From the NCBI GenBank assembly GCA_947444055.1, contig CANEYR010000035.1:1-35983 (forward strand): DNA of 35,983 nt, read 5' to 3'. The notes beneath the pieces are model-generated. The model did not search any database, was not told where the DNA came from, and worked only from the letters and a program-made list of their open reading frames with translations. This DNA is from Planctomycetota bacterium. GTDB lineage: Bacteria > Planctomycetota > UBA1135 > UBA2386. A program made the translations under genes and the position numbers. Shown piece by piece: positions 1 through 8,305 of this stretch. Within the stretch, counting starts at the first letter, position 1. Each line of letters opens with the position of its first letter.

Positions 1-1076
1 ACCGCGGTGAGCACGACGGTGGGGGTCATGCGGAACGCGAACGCGATCTCGGTGAAGGTCTCGAAGTTGGTGGTGCCGGTCTCCATGCCGTGCAAGGGCA
101 GCACGAGCAAGCAGCCGACGAAGCCACCGCACAGGCCGAGCAGGGCCGCCTCAAACAGGAACGACACGAAGATCGCCCACGGCCGGAACCCGGTCGCCAG
201 CAGGATGCCGATCTCATGCGTGCGCGCCGCGACCAACGACAGCATCGCGTTGGTTCCCGTGAAGATGGCGCCGATGCCCATCAGCAGCGCCAACGCCACG
301 CCCATGACCTCCAGCATGCCCGACAACATGCCGGTCTGGTCGGCGAGATAGGTGGCCTCATCGACGACCTTCGCCGGCGACCGCGCATCGTCCTTCACCC
401 GTTCGTGCACTTGGCTCGCGAGCGTGCCTGGCCGCAGCGTGCCGATGATGCGGCTGTAGTGCTGCGAGTTGAGCGCTGCGCGCATGCGGTCGACGTCACC
501 CCAGATCTCGCTGCGGTAGCTGCCGCGGCCTTCGAAGATGCCCACGACTCGGAACGGCGTCAGGTTGATGACCAGCACGTCGTCGACGTGACCGTTCTGT
601 AGACGGTCGCTCATCGCCGAGCCGACGATGATCTCGTCGGTGCCGGGTGCGAAGTTGCGGCCTTTGACGATGCGCACATCATCGCCGTGCACCAAGAAGG
701 AGGCGGGCTGCACGCCGCGCAATGGCACATTGGTCTTACCGCCGTCGAACTTGGTCAGGCTCAAGGCCAAGAACAACTCCGCCGACGCCAGTGGGGTGCC
801 ATTGGCGGCGGTCGCCAGTTCGGGCGTTTCTTTCAACACGACCAACGCGCGCTCGAGATCGAACGAGCTTTCGCCTTCCGACTTGGCGCCCGGGCGCAGG
901 AAGATCGCGAGGTCGGTGCGCCCGCCTTGCATCTGCACGCCGAGGAAACCCTGCTGCAAGCAGAGCATGCCAGCGAGCACGGCAACGGTCGCCGCAATGG
1001 ACATCACCGCCAGCAACGTGGCGCTGCGGCGATGCCACAAGCTGCCCCAGGTGTATTGCAGTGGCACGAGAGCCAT
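1..1076 (-). CDS. FtsX-like ABC transporter permease (partial, 3' end outside window)
   Basis: Inner-membrane permease subunit of a MacB/DevC-type ABC exporter. Reading the minus strand from the ATG at 1074-1076 gives 358 uninterrupted codons to the window edge, so the C-terminus is missing. The N-terminus reads MALVPLQYTWGSLWHRRSAT and is followed by a hydrophobic helix (LLAVMSIAATVAVLAGML). A large periplasmic domain follows, then a second hydrophobic block beginning near GMLEVMGVALALLMGIGAIF, with the family-like phrase RTHEIGILLATGFRP before a third helix. The start lies one base after the stop of the upstream permease, so the two are translationally linked. They probably form a heterodimeric permease driven by the ATPase at 2255-2956. 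The substrate cannot be read from sequence. Confidence 0.85.
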   Translation of the reverse strand, partial: MALVPLQYTWGSLWHRRSATLLAVMSIAATVAVLAGMLCLQQGFLGVQMQGGRTDLAIFLRPGAKSEGESSFDLERALVVLKETPELATAANGTPLASAELFLALSLTKFDGGKTNVPLRGVQPASFLVHGDDVRIVKGRNFAPGTDEIIVGSAMSDRLQNGHVDDVLVINLTPFRVVGIFEGRGSYRSEIWGDVDRMRAALNSQHYSRIIGTLRPGTLASQVHERVKDDARSPAKVVDEATYLADQTGMLSGMLEVMGVALALLMGIGAIFTGTNAMLSLVAARTHEIGILLATGFRPWAIFVSFLFEAALLGLCGGFVGCLLVLPLHGMETGTTNFETFTEIAFAFRMTPTVVLTA

Positions 1077-1077
1077 G

Positions 1078-2250
1078 TCAGGCGTCCTCGCGCAAGGCGT
1101 TGACCGGCACCAAGCGAATCGCCCGCAGAGCTGGCGCCGCCCCTGACACCAGTCCGAGCACACAGGTGAGCCCAAGGCCTTGGCCGAGCACCGCGGCATC
1201 GACCGCAAATCCAGGCGCGAACGCGGAGACGAACGGCGCCATCACGCTGCCGAGAGCCAGCGCCAGCAAAGCCCCGAGCCCCGAGCCGCAGAGCACGAGC
1301 GCCAGCGCTTCGGCGACCAGCAGCAGGCCGAGTTGCCCATTGCCAAAGCCGAGCGCCTTCATGATGCCAAGATCGCGCGTGCGTTCGCGCCCGGCCATCA
1401 ACATCGTGTTGAGCACCGCGAAGAAGATCGCAAACAGCACCGCCCCACCGATCGATCGCAGCAGCAACGGGATGTTGCCCATCATCGACATGAACTGCCG
1501 ATTGAACTCCGCCTCGGTCGTCGTGCGCACGCGCTGCGGACCGTGCTCGAACAACGCATCGATCGCCGCCATCACCGGCTCGGCGCGGGCGCCATCCTTG
1601 AGTTGGACCGTGTAGGTGCCGACCCCTGGCGGTCCTTGCGCCGCCCCTTGCTCGAGCGCTTCGCGCAAGTAGTCGAAGTGGAAGAACATCGTCTGCTCGT
1701 CGAAGTTCTTGCGTTTGGCTTCGTAGATCGCACGCACGGTGAACGTCCATGGATCGACCCCGCTTTGGCCACGCGGGAACACCGAACTGATCAGTGGCAC
1801 GGTGTCGCCCACCTTCCAGCCGTGCTGCTGCGCCAAACCCTTGCCGATGACGCAGGCGCCGCGTTCGCGAGCGAAGTCAGCAAAGGCGCCGTCGACCATG
1901 CCGAGCTCTGGATAGACCGCCTCGAAACGGTCGGCGTCGATGCCGAACTGCGCGAAGAAGCCACTGCGGTCGCGGTAGAAACCGCCGAACCACTGGAACT
2001 TGAGCACGCGCTGCACACCGTCGACTTGCGCGATCTTCGGTTCGTAGCTGAGCGGCAGGTCGACGAACAAACTGACCTGGCTCATCACCACCAGCCGGTT
2101 CTGCGCGGCCAAGTCGACGGCGGCGGTGAAGCCGCGCGCGGTGGCGTCGAGGATGCACAAGAGGGCCAGCGCCACGGCGATCGACAGCACGGTCAACGCC
2201 GAGCGCACGGGCCGCCCAACGAGGTTCTTCCACAGCAGCTTCCAGGGCAT
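1078..2250 (-). CDS. FtsX-like ABC transporter permease
   Basis: Full-length 390-residue permease with MacB/LolC/FtsX topology. A first membrane helix at about residues 18-36 is followed by a periplasmic domain of about 220 residues. Three more helices lie near residues 258-282, 310-335 and 350-375. The conserved cytoplasmic phrase ERTRDLGIMKALGFGNGQLG, which contacts the ATPase in this family, follows the second helix. The ATG at 2248-2250 lies four bases after the ATPase stop, and the next permease starts one base after this gene's stop, so all are one transcript. Such exporters move lipids, peptides or small hydrophobic compounds. The adaptor at 2997-4454 indicates export across or toward the outer membrane. 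Confidence 0.9.
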   Translation of the reverse strand: MPWKLLWKNLVGRPVRSALTVLSIAVALALLCILDATARGFTAAVDLAAQNRLVVMSQVSLFVDLPLSYEPKIAQVDGVQRVLKFQWFGGFYRDRSGFFAQFGIDADRFEAVYPELGMVDGAFADFARERGACVIGKGLAQQHGWKVGDTVPLISSVFPRGQSGVDPWTFTVRAIYEAKRKNFDEQTMFFHFDYLREALEQGAAQGPPGVGTYTVQLKDGARAEPVMAAIDALFEHGPQRVRTTTEAEFNRQFMSMMGNIPLLLRSIGGAVLFAIFFAVLNTMLMAGRERTRDLGIMKALGFGNGQLGLLLVAEALALVLCGSGLGALLALALGSVMAPFVSAFAPGFAVDAAVLGQGLGLTCVLGLVSGAAPALRAIRLVPVNALREDA

Positions 2251-2254
2251 GGCT

Positions 2255-2956
2255 TCAGCTCCTCGCCGCCCGGTTGTCTTCGATGCGCCCGAGCTTGCCC
2301 TTGTCGAGATGGATGACCTGGTCGGCGTAGCTGGCGGCCTGCGGGTCGTGCGTCACCATCAGGATTGTCTTGTGCAGTTCGCGGTTGAGCCGCTGCAGCA
2401 GCAGCAGCACCGAATCGGCGGTGGCGCGATCGAGGTCACCGGTGGGTTCGTCGGCCAGCAACACCTGCGGGTCGGTGGCGATCGCGCGCGCGATGGCGAC
2501 GCGCTGCTCCTGGCCGCCGGACAGTTCGCGCGGCTTGTGGTGCAAGCGGTCGCCAAGACCAACCAGCTCGAGCACCCGCTGCGCTTGCGCCCGCCGCTGC
2601 GACCGGCTGAGCGGCGCCAGCAACAGCGGCAACTCGACGTTGTCGCGGGCGCTCAGCACCGGCAGCAGGTTCAAGCCTTGGAACACGAACCCGCAGTTGG
2701 CCGCGCGCCATTTCGCCAGTTCGCCGCCGCTGAGGTCGGCCAGGTTGGTGTCGCCGACCTGCACGACGCCGGCATCGGCATGGTCGAGGCCACCGACCAG
2801 GTTGAGCAGCGTGGTCTTGCCCGAACCCGACGGGCCCATCAGCGCGTAGAAGGTGCCGCCCGCCATGTCCAGGTCGAGATCATCGAGCACCCGCAACTCT
2901 TCGCCGCCGCGATGGTAGGTCTTGGTGACGGAACGCAGAGTGATCGCGACGGGCAT
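2255..2956 (-). CDS. ABC transporter ATP-binding protein (MacB/LolD type)
   Basis: Cytoplasmic ATPase of the exporter, 233 residues, usual for the LolD/MacB nucleotide-binding domain. It has Walker [10 protein letters not shown] (residues 41-49), a Q-loop glutamine in [10 protein letters not shown] (Q93), signature LSGGQEQR (from 145), Walker B VLLADEP (165-171) and an H-loop VTHDP. I chose the ATG at 2954-2956 ([14 protein letters not shown]) because family homology begins there. The frame stays open upstream to about 3433, but that part overlaps the adaptor gene and is low-complexity. It lies between the adaptor and the permeases in one operon and should energise both FtsX proteins. Confidence 0.93.
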   Translation of the reverse strand: MPVAITLRSVTKTYHRGGEELRVLDDLDLDMAGGTFYALMGPSGSGKTTLLNLVGGLDHADAGVVQVGDTNLADLSGGELAKWRAANCGFVFQGLNLLPVLSARDNVELPLLLAPLSRSQRRAQAQRVLELVGLGDRLHHKPRELSGGQEQRVAIARAIATDPQVLLADEPTGDLDRATADSVLLLLQRLNRELHKTILMVTHDPQAASYADQVIHLDKGKLGRIEDNRAARS

Positions 2957-2996
2957 GAGAGAGGGCGGGTTGGTTTTGGCTCGCGGCGGCGAACGG

Positions 2997-4454
2997 TCAG
3001 GAGTCTTGAATGCGCACCCGATCGCCAGACTGCAGCGTCGGCGGCGGATCGAGCACGAGGGACTGCTCGGCGGTGAGTCCGGTTTCGATGACGACGCGGC
3101 CGTTCTTGCGTTCGCCGGTGGTGACGATGGCAAAGCGCACGACGTCGCGTTCGAGCACAAAGGCGCCGCTCTGGCCGTCGATCTGCACGATCGTGGTCTC
3201 GGGCACGATGATGCGTTTTGGCACCGGCGCGCCGCTGGCGAGCGGGGTGGCCTGGTCGCTGCGAAAAACGATGCGCGCGCCCATTTCGGGACGCAGCCGC
3301 GCGTCGAGCTGTTGCAGCTTGATGCGCACTTCGACGGTCGCCTTCTGGCGATCCGCGGTTGGCCAGATGCGATCGACGCGGCCTTCGAACCGCACGTCTG
3401 GGAACGCATCGAGAAACACGTCGACGCCGGCATCGATCGCGACCGAACTCAACGTCGTCTCCGGCACGTTGGCCTGCACTTCCAGCGAGGCGAAGTCGAC
3501 CAAGGTGCAGACCGCCCCCCGGGCATTGCCGCCGCCGACACTGTTGGGAGACACCACTTCGCCGACTTCGGCGTCCTTCAACACGACGATGCCGTCGAAT
3601 GGCGCGCGCACGTCCGTCTTGTCGAGCGTCGCTTTGGCCAGATCTCGCGAGGCGCTGGCGGCCACCTGCTGGGCCAGGCCGACCGCGACGTCGGCTTCGG
3701 CGGTCGCGACCCGCGTCTTGGCGACGGCCACCGCCGCGGCAGCCGTCGTCTCGGCGGCGCGCAACGCGGCTAGGCGCGCCGCCTGGGCATCGCGTTCGCT
3801 GGTGGCGCGTTCGACGTCGCGCGTTGAACTGGCGCCACTCGCCACCATCTCGATCGCCCGTGCGAGTTCCGCCGCTGCCCAGGCCAGCAAGGCCTCGCCC
3901 TCGCGGCGTTGCGCCGCCGCGGTCGCTGCACCCGACTCGGCCTGCGTGACGTCGGCACTAGCTGATCGCGTCGCGGCCTGGGTTCGCAGCACTTGGCTCT
4001 GCGCGGTGCCGAAGTCCGCCTCGGCCCGCAGCAACGCGGCGCGGTACTCGTCGGCGAACAGCCGGGCGACGATGTCGCCCTGCTTGACGGTCGAACCCTC
4101 GCGCACCGCCATCTCGACAATGCGCCCAGGAACGTCCGACGACAGCGCCGCGCGTCGCGCCGCGACGATGTAGCCATTCGCCGCCGTGCCTCGCACCGCC
4201 GCGGTTGCCGCCGCCGCGGCCTCGGTGACGACGTAGCGGCGAACCAACGGCAGGCGCACCCGATCGATGAACGTCAGCAAGGCTGGCAAGAACAGCCAAC
4301 CCGCACCACCGAGCAGGCCGAGCACCAGCCCGCGCACCGGCCACGGATTGCCGCGGCGGCGCAGAGGCGGCTGGCGGCGTTCGATCTTCAGGCTCTGCAG
4401 ATCCAATGGCGTCGGTGCGTGTTGCAAAACGGGCCGACAGGATAGCGCGCACAC
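2997..4454 (-). CDS. HlyD/MacA-family periplasmic adaptor (membrane fusion protein)
   Basis: Adaptor that bridges an inner-membrane ABC exporter to the outer membrane. Near the N-terminus is one membrane helix (LVLGLLGGAGWLFLPALL). A split biotinyl/lipoyl-like domain follows: first half GRIVEMAVREGSTVKQGDIV, second half VRAPFDGIVVLKDAEVGEVV. Between them is a long Ala/Glu/Arg-rich alpha-helical hairpin. A beta-barrel region (LEVQANVPETTLSSV, GRVDRIWPTADRQKATVEV) ends the protein. The start is uncertain. The frame is open to an ATG at 4515-4517, but that would overlap the divergent stress-protein start. I used the GTG at 4452-4454; a TTG at 4425-4427 is also possible. It is the first gene of the exporter operon, 40 bases before the ATPase. 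Confidence 0.85.
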   Translation of the reverse strand: MCALSCRPVLQHAPTPLDLQSLKIERRQPPLRRRGNPWPVRGLVLGLLGGAGWLFLPALLTFIDRVRLPLVRRYVVTEAAAAATAAVRGTAANGYIVAARRAALSSDVPGRIVEMAVREGSTVKQGDIVARLFADEYRAALLRAEADFGTAQSQVLRTQAATRSASADVTQAESGAATAAAQRREGEALLAWAAAELARAIEMVASGASSTRDVERATSERDAQAARLAALRAAETTAAAAVAVAKTRVATAEADVAVGLAQQVAASASRDLAKATLDKTDVRAPFDGIVVLKDAEVGEVVSPNSVGGGNARGAVCTLVDFASLEVQANVPETTLSSVAIDAGVDVFLDAFPDVRFEGRVDRIWPTADRQKATVEVRIKLQQLDARLRPEMGARIVFRSDQATPLASGAPVPKRIIVPETTIVQIDGQSGAFVLERDVVRFAIVTTGERKNGRVVIETGLTAEQSLVLDPPPTLQSGDRVRIQDS

Positions 4455-4491
4455 TCTCGAAAAGCCGCAGCCGGTGCGTATGGTTCGCGCC

Positions 4492-4950
4492 ATGGTTGTG
4501 CCCGTGGTTCGCCGCATTTTGGCACCCGTGGAAATCGCGGACAGTCGAGAGCCAGAGTTTGACTACGCGATCCAACTCGCCGCCCAGCTGCGGGCGGAGT
4601 TGCTGTTGCTCGCCGTCATCGACACGCCGGCTACCGTCAATCTGATTGGTCGCCACCGCGCCATGGCCGGTGGTGGCCGCGACTTCGACAAGGCGCTGCA
4701 AGACGAAGTGCAGGCGATGCTGCAGAAGATTGTCGACAAGGCCGCCGAGTCGGGGGTGCAAGCGCTCGGCCACCTGACCTTCAGCGAAAACGTCGAGGAG
4801 CAGATTCTGAAGGAAGCGCTGCTGCAGCGCGTCGACCTCATCCTGGTTCGCTCGCGAGGACGCAGTGGCATCATGAAGGCGCTGCTGGGCAGCACCGCCG
4901 GTGAGATTCTCAAGGCAGCACCGTGTCCGGTGCTGGTGGCCCGTTCGTGA
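4492..4950 (+). CDS. Universal stress protein (UspA family)
   Basis: Small cytoplasmic single-domain Usp of about 152 residues, the normal length. The first strand RRILAPVEIADS matches the usual ILVPVD start. The C-terminal nucleotide-binding signature is present as RGRSGIMKALLGSTAGEIL followed by APCPVLVAR, which suggests an ATP-binding Usp. An in-frame ATG at 4480 would add four residues. I prefer 4492 because the first beta strand follows at the usual distance. It is divergent from the exporter adaptor and shares a very short control region with it. The Lon-related protease gene follows on the same strand, so the two may be a stress-response unit. Confidence 0.88.
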   Translation: MVVPVVRRILAPVEIADSREPEFDYAIQLAAQLRAELLLLAVIDTPATVNLIGRHRAMAGGGRDFDKALQDEVQAMLQKIVDKAAESGVQALGHLTFSENVEEQILKEALLQRVDLILVRSRGRSGIMKALLGSTAGEILKAAPCPVLVARS

Positions 4951-5003
4951 CGCGCCCTGGCGCCAAGGCGAATGGCCGCGGCGGGGTCACGGGTGCTAGG
5001 GCC

Positions 5004-5040
5004 GCTGGTGGCAGGGTCGCTAGTGGCAGGGTCGCTGGTG
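5004..5040. repeat. 15-bp tandem repeat, about 2.5 copies
   Basis: Two adjacent 15-base units, gctggtggcagggtc (5004-5018) and gctagtggcagggtc (5019-5033), are followed by a partial third (5034-5040). They lie between the stress-protein stop and the conserved start of the Lon-related protease. If the GTG at 4923 is used for the protease, the repeat encodes a Gly/Ala/Arg/Val-rich basic tail. If the GTG at 5136 is used, it is untranslated leader. The AGG codons and mixed third positions here look less coding than the gene body. Confidence 0.6.
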
Positions 5041-5135
5041 CGAAGGCCGTCGGGTCTGGCCGAGGCAAGGCGCGCGCTGGTGCCGACGACCGTGCCCACC
5101 ACCGTGCGGACCCGACAGGCAGCGGCGCCTACGTG

Positions 5136-7496
5136 GTGTCGCCAAGCGAGCTGCGCTGGCAGTGCCCGCCGATCAAACCCTCGGGCAAGCCGCCGACGGC
5201 AGCGTTCCTGCTCGGACAAGAGCGACCGATCGCGGCGCTGCGCACGGGGCTGTCGATCCACGCCCAGGGTTACAACCTGTTCGTCTCCGGCTTGATGGGG
5301 TCCGGTCGCCTAGCGGTGGTCGACTTGCTGCTGCGCGACATCCAACCGCACTGTCGGCGCACACCCGATCGGGTGTTCGTGCACAACTTCCGCGAGCCGA
5401 ATCGACCGCTGCTGGTGTCACTGCCGGCCGGCAAGGCGTCGCCGTTCCGCGATGACCTGCTCGAACTCGGTCGCGCTCTGCACGGTCACTTGATCGCGGC
5501 GCTGCGTTCGCGCCCGCATCGCATGTCGCGGCGCGTGGTCAAACGTGCCAGCAGCAGCCGGGAGCGCCGCATCATGGACGCGCTGCAGCGGCAGGCGCAT
5601 CGCCAAGGCTGCGCCCTCGTGCGCTTCCAGGCCCAGAGTGGTGCCTCGACCGCCGACATCTACCCCGTGGTCGATGACGAACCGATCACGGTCGATGCGT
5701 TGTCGGCGTTGGCGATCGAAGGCAAGGTCAGTGAAGAGGATCGCACGCGCCTGCTGAAACAACGCGAACAGTTGCTCGAACGGCTCGATGAGGTCAACGA
5801 CCGCATTCGCCAGGAGCAAGCGCGCGTCGATTCCGAAGTGCGCACGATGGATCGCAAGTTGGCGTGGAAAGTGTTGCAGCTGCACCAGAAGGAGTTTCAA
5901 CGCAAGTGGGCGCAACCCGAAGTCGCTGATTGGCTCGACGCCGCCGGTGAGTACGTCGAGCGCCACTTGCACCAGTGGGTCGCCGCTGAGAACGACAGCG
6001 ACGACGATGGCAAGGCACTGGAAGCGCCGTTGCCGGTGGTCAGCGAACCGCGCTTGGGGGAGTTTCAGGCGAAGATCATCAAGACGTCGTTCAACGACGC
6101 CTGTCCCATCGTCATCGAAACCAACCCCACGTTCGGCAATCTGTTCGGCACCATCACGCCGCCGCCCGACGGTTCGCAATCGGGGGCCTTGCACGTCAAT
6201 CCGGGCGCCATGCTGCGCGCCGAAGGTGGGTACCTGGTGCTGCGTTGCCTCGATGTGCTGCGCGAGAACGGTGTTTGGTCGCAGCTCAAACGCACCCTGC
6301 AGGCAGGCCTGCTGGAGATCCGCGAGTTCGATCAATCGGCTGGCGCCCAGACGGGATCGCTGCAGCCAGAGGCGATTCCCATCGACCTCAAGGTCGTGTT
6401 GATCGGTGAGCCCGGCGTCTACGAGACGCTCGCGGCGGAGGATGTGCAGTTCCCGCAGATCTTCAAGATCCACGCTGAGTTCGATGCCACGATCCCCGTC
6501 GACGAACTCAACCTGACGCGCTACGCCGACTACCTGCAGTGGTTGGTCGACACCGAGAAGCTGCGCGCCTTCGCGCCGACCGCGCTGGCGACGATTGCCG
6601 AATACGGCGCGCGCGCGGCCGGCCGCCGCGATCGTTTGATCACGCGCTACAGCGAGATTGGCGATTTGGCGCGCGAGTCATCGAGCCTGTGTGAACGCGA
6701 AGCGGCGCGCCTCGTCAGCCGCGAGCACGTGCAGCGCGCGGTGATGATGCAGCGGCAACGGCATGACCTGGCGCAGGAGCTCACCGAACGCGACTACGCG
6801 GCGGGTTACATGCGCCTGTCGACGACCGGGGCGGTGATCGGGCAGATCAATGCCCTCACCGTGCTCGACACCGGCTCGATCGAGTTCGGACGCCCGTGCC
6901 GCATCACCTGCAACTCCGGAGTGGCGACCGCCCAGCGCTCGGGGCTCGTCAACATCGAAGGCCTCGCCAACCTGTCGGGGCCAATTCACGACAAGGGCGT
7001 GATGATCCTGGAAGGCTTCCTGCTGCAGGAGTTTGGCCGCCAGGGCCCCCTTTGCATGCAGGCGACGATTTGCTTCGAGCAGCTCTACAACGGCGTCGAA
7101 GGCGACTCGGCGTCGCTCGCGCAATTGTTGGCGTTGCTCAGTTCCCTCGGTTCGGTGCCGCTGGCGCAGGGCTTCGCCATCACCGGCTCCGTCAACCAGA
7201 AGGGCGAAGTGCAAGCGGTGGCCGGCGTCAACGCCAAGATCGAAGGCTTCTTCCGTCTGTGCCGTGCGCGCAAGCTGACCAAGAAGCAGGGGGTGGTGCT
7301 GCCGCGGGCGAATGTCGCCGACCTCATGCTTGACGAAGACGTCGTCGAAGCCGTCGCCGCTGGGGAATTCACGGTCTACGCGGTCGCCACTGTGCGCGAA
7401 GCGATTGCCTTGTTCACCGGTATGCCAGCCGACGACGTGCTGGCGCGGGTGCGCGCGACGCTGCAGGAGTTCCGCGTCTTGGCGCGCAACTGCTGA
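5136..7496 (+). CDS. Lon-related ATP-dependent protease (AAA_32/LonB-like)
   Basis: Cytoplasmic AAA+ protease of the putative Lon-related family, in which ATPase and Ser-Lys protease share one chain. Conserved homology starts at SPSELRWQC, so I used the GTG at 5136 (786 residues). The frame is open from a GTG at 4923, which would add 71 low-complexity residues and overlap the stress-protein gene. Numbered from 4923, the P-loop GLMGSGR is at 123-129, with Arg where classical P-loops have Lys; I recall GTGR-type loops as common in this family. A coiled segment with EEDRTRLLKQREQLLERLDE follows. The Lon domain has the serine in GDSAS (S729) and lysine in NAKIEGF (K772). It probably degrades damaged proteins, consistent with the Usp neighbour. 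Confidence 0.92.
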   Translation: MSPSELRWQCPPIKPSGKPPTAAFLLGQERPIAALRTGLSIHAQGYNLFVSGLMGSGRLAVVDLLLRDIQPHCRRTPDRVFVHNFREPNRPLLVSLPAGKASPFRDDLLELGRALHGHLIAALRSRPHRMSRRVVKRASSSRERRIMDALQRQAHRQGCALVRFQAQSGASTADIYPVVDDEPITVDALSALAIEGKVSEEDRTRLLKQREQLLERLDEVNDRIRQEQARVDSEVRTMDRKLAWKVLQLHQKEFQRKWAQPEVADWLDAAGEYVERHLHQWVAAENDSDDDGKALEAPLPVVSEPRLGEFQAKIIKTSFNDACPIVIETNPTFGNLFGTITPPPDGSQSGALHVNPGAMLRAEGGYLVLRCLDVLRENGVWSQLKRTLQAGLLEIREFDQSAGAQTGSLQPEAIPIDLKVVLIGEPGVYETLAAEDVQFPQIFKIHAEFDATIPVDELNLTRYADYLQWLVDTEKLRAFAPTALATIAEYGARAAGRRDRLITRYSEIGDLARESSSLCEREAARLVSREHVQRAVMMQRQRHDLAQELTERDYAAGYMRLSTTGAVIGQINALTVLDTGSIEFGRPCRITCNSGVATAQRSGLVNIEGLANLSGPIHDKGVMILEGFLLQEFGRQGPLCMQATICFEQLYNGVEGDSASLAQLLALLSSLGSVPLAQGFAITGSVNQKGEVQAVAGVNAKIEGFFRLCRARKLTKKQGVVLPRANVADLMLDEDVVEAVAAGEFTVYAVATVREAIALFTGMPADDVLARVRATLQEFRVLARNC

Positions 7497-7527
7497 GGCG
7501 AACTGCTTCGTATGCCACCGCCACACG

Positions 7528-8169
7528 TCACGTCGGCGTGCTGCTGACGGTCTCAGGTGGCATGCGACCGGCTTGCAGGTCCTTCATCACTTCCGTGAGT
7601 CGGGCCACGGCCCGCACCCAGCGCATGCGCACGGCGTTGGCGGTCATGCCCAGTTCTTCGCCGATCTGCACGAACGAACGGTCCTCGTATTCACGCGCGA
7701 GCAGGATCTTGCGGTCCTCGCCTTCGAGCAACTCGAGGCCCAGGCGAACCCAATCGCGCACTTCGGTGCGAACGGCATCGCGCGTCGGCGTCGTGCTGCG
7801 TTGCAGCGCGGGATCGAGCGGCAGCACGCTGTCGCGCGTGATCCGCACGCTGGTGCTGAGGTAGCGGCGCTTGGCGCGAAACCAATCGTTGCGGTCGCGC
7901 AGGGTGTTTTCGACGATGCGGGCCAGCAGCGCCCGCAACTGCGCGTCATCACGCACCTGAAAGCGGGGGCCATCGCGCAGGAAGTCGACGAGGACATCCT
8001 GCAAGTAGTCGTCGGCGTCGCCGCGCCCGCGCAGGAACGCACCAAGACGCCTCTCCACGTGCTGGCGCAGCCACGGCAAATGGGTCTGGACCAACTGCGC
8101 CAATGCCTGCTCGTCGCCGCCGTGCCAGCGCTCGAGCAGTTGGGGTGTCGTTTCCGCGGCGTCGGGCAT
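7528..8169 (-). CDS. ECF-type RNA polymerase sigma factor
   Basis: A 213-residue sigma-70-family factor. The region 2 helix lies around LPWLRQHVERRLGAFLRGRG and DDYLQDVLVDFLRD, with the -10 contacting part after it (DRNDWFRAKRR). Region 4 is a helix-turn-helix at EDRSFVQIGEELGMTANAVR followed by a recognition helix WVRAVARL. The linker of about 30 residues between domains is longer than in minimal ECFs, as in several planctomycete groups. No anti-sigma factor is adjacent: the flanking genes are the convergent Lon-related protease, 31 bases away, and the divergent M64 peptidase. It may therefore be controlled from elsewhere or by its own expression. Confidence 0.9.
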   Translation of the reverse strand: MPDAAETTPQLLERWHGGDEQALAQLVQTHLPWLRQHVERRLGAFLRGRGDADDYLQDVLVDFLRDGPRFQVRDDAQLRALLARIVENTLRDRNDWFRAKRRYLSTSVRITRDSVLPLDPALQRSTTPTRDAVRTEVRDWVRLGLELLEGEDRKILLAREYEDRSFVQIGEELGMTANAVRMRWVRAVARLTEVMKDLQAGRMPPETVSSTPT

Positions 8170-8305
8170 GCAGCGAGCATTGGCGGCATCACGTCACGTG
8201 TTGTCAAGACGGCTGCCTCGCCCAGCTCGCCGATTGACGAGGCGGTGCAGCCGCACCATGGTTGCGTCCTCGCCGGGCGCACCTGCTCGGCTTTGAGGCG
8301 ACACC

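Noticed and set aside
2957..3433. Upstream extension of the ABC ATPase frame
   Set aside because: The extra 159 codons overlap the adaptor gene in another frame and are Ser/Arg/Pro-rich. ATPase homology begins at the ATG at 2954-2956.
5418..6473. Minus-strand open frame of 351 codons opposite the Lon-related protease
   Set aside because: Shadow open frame caused by high GC at third positions; no domain recognised.
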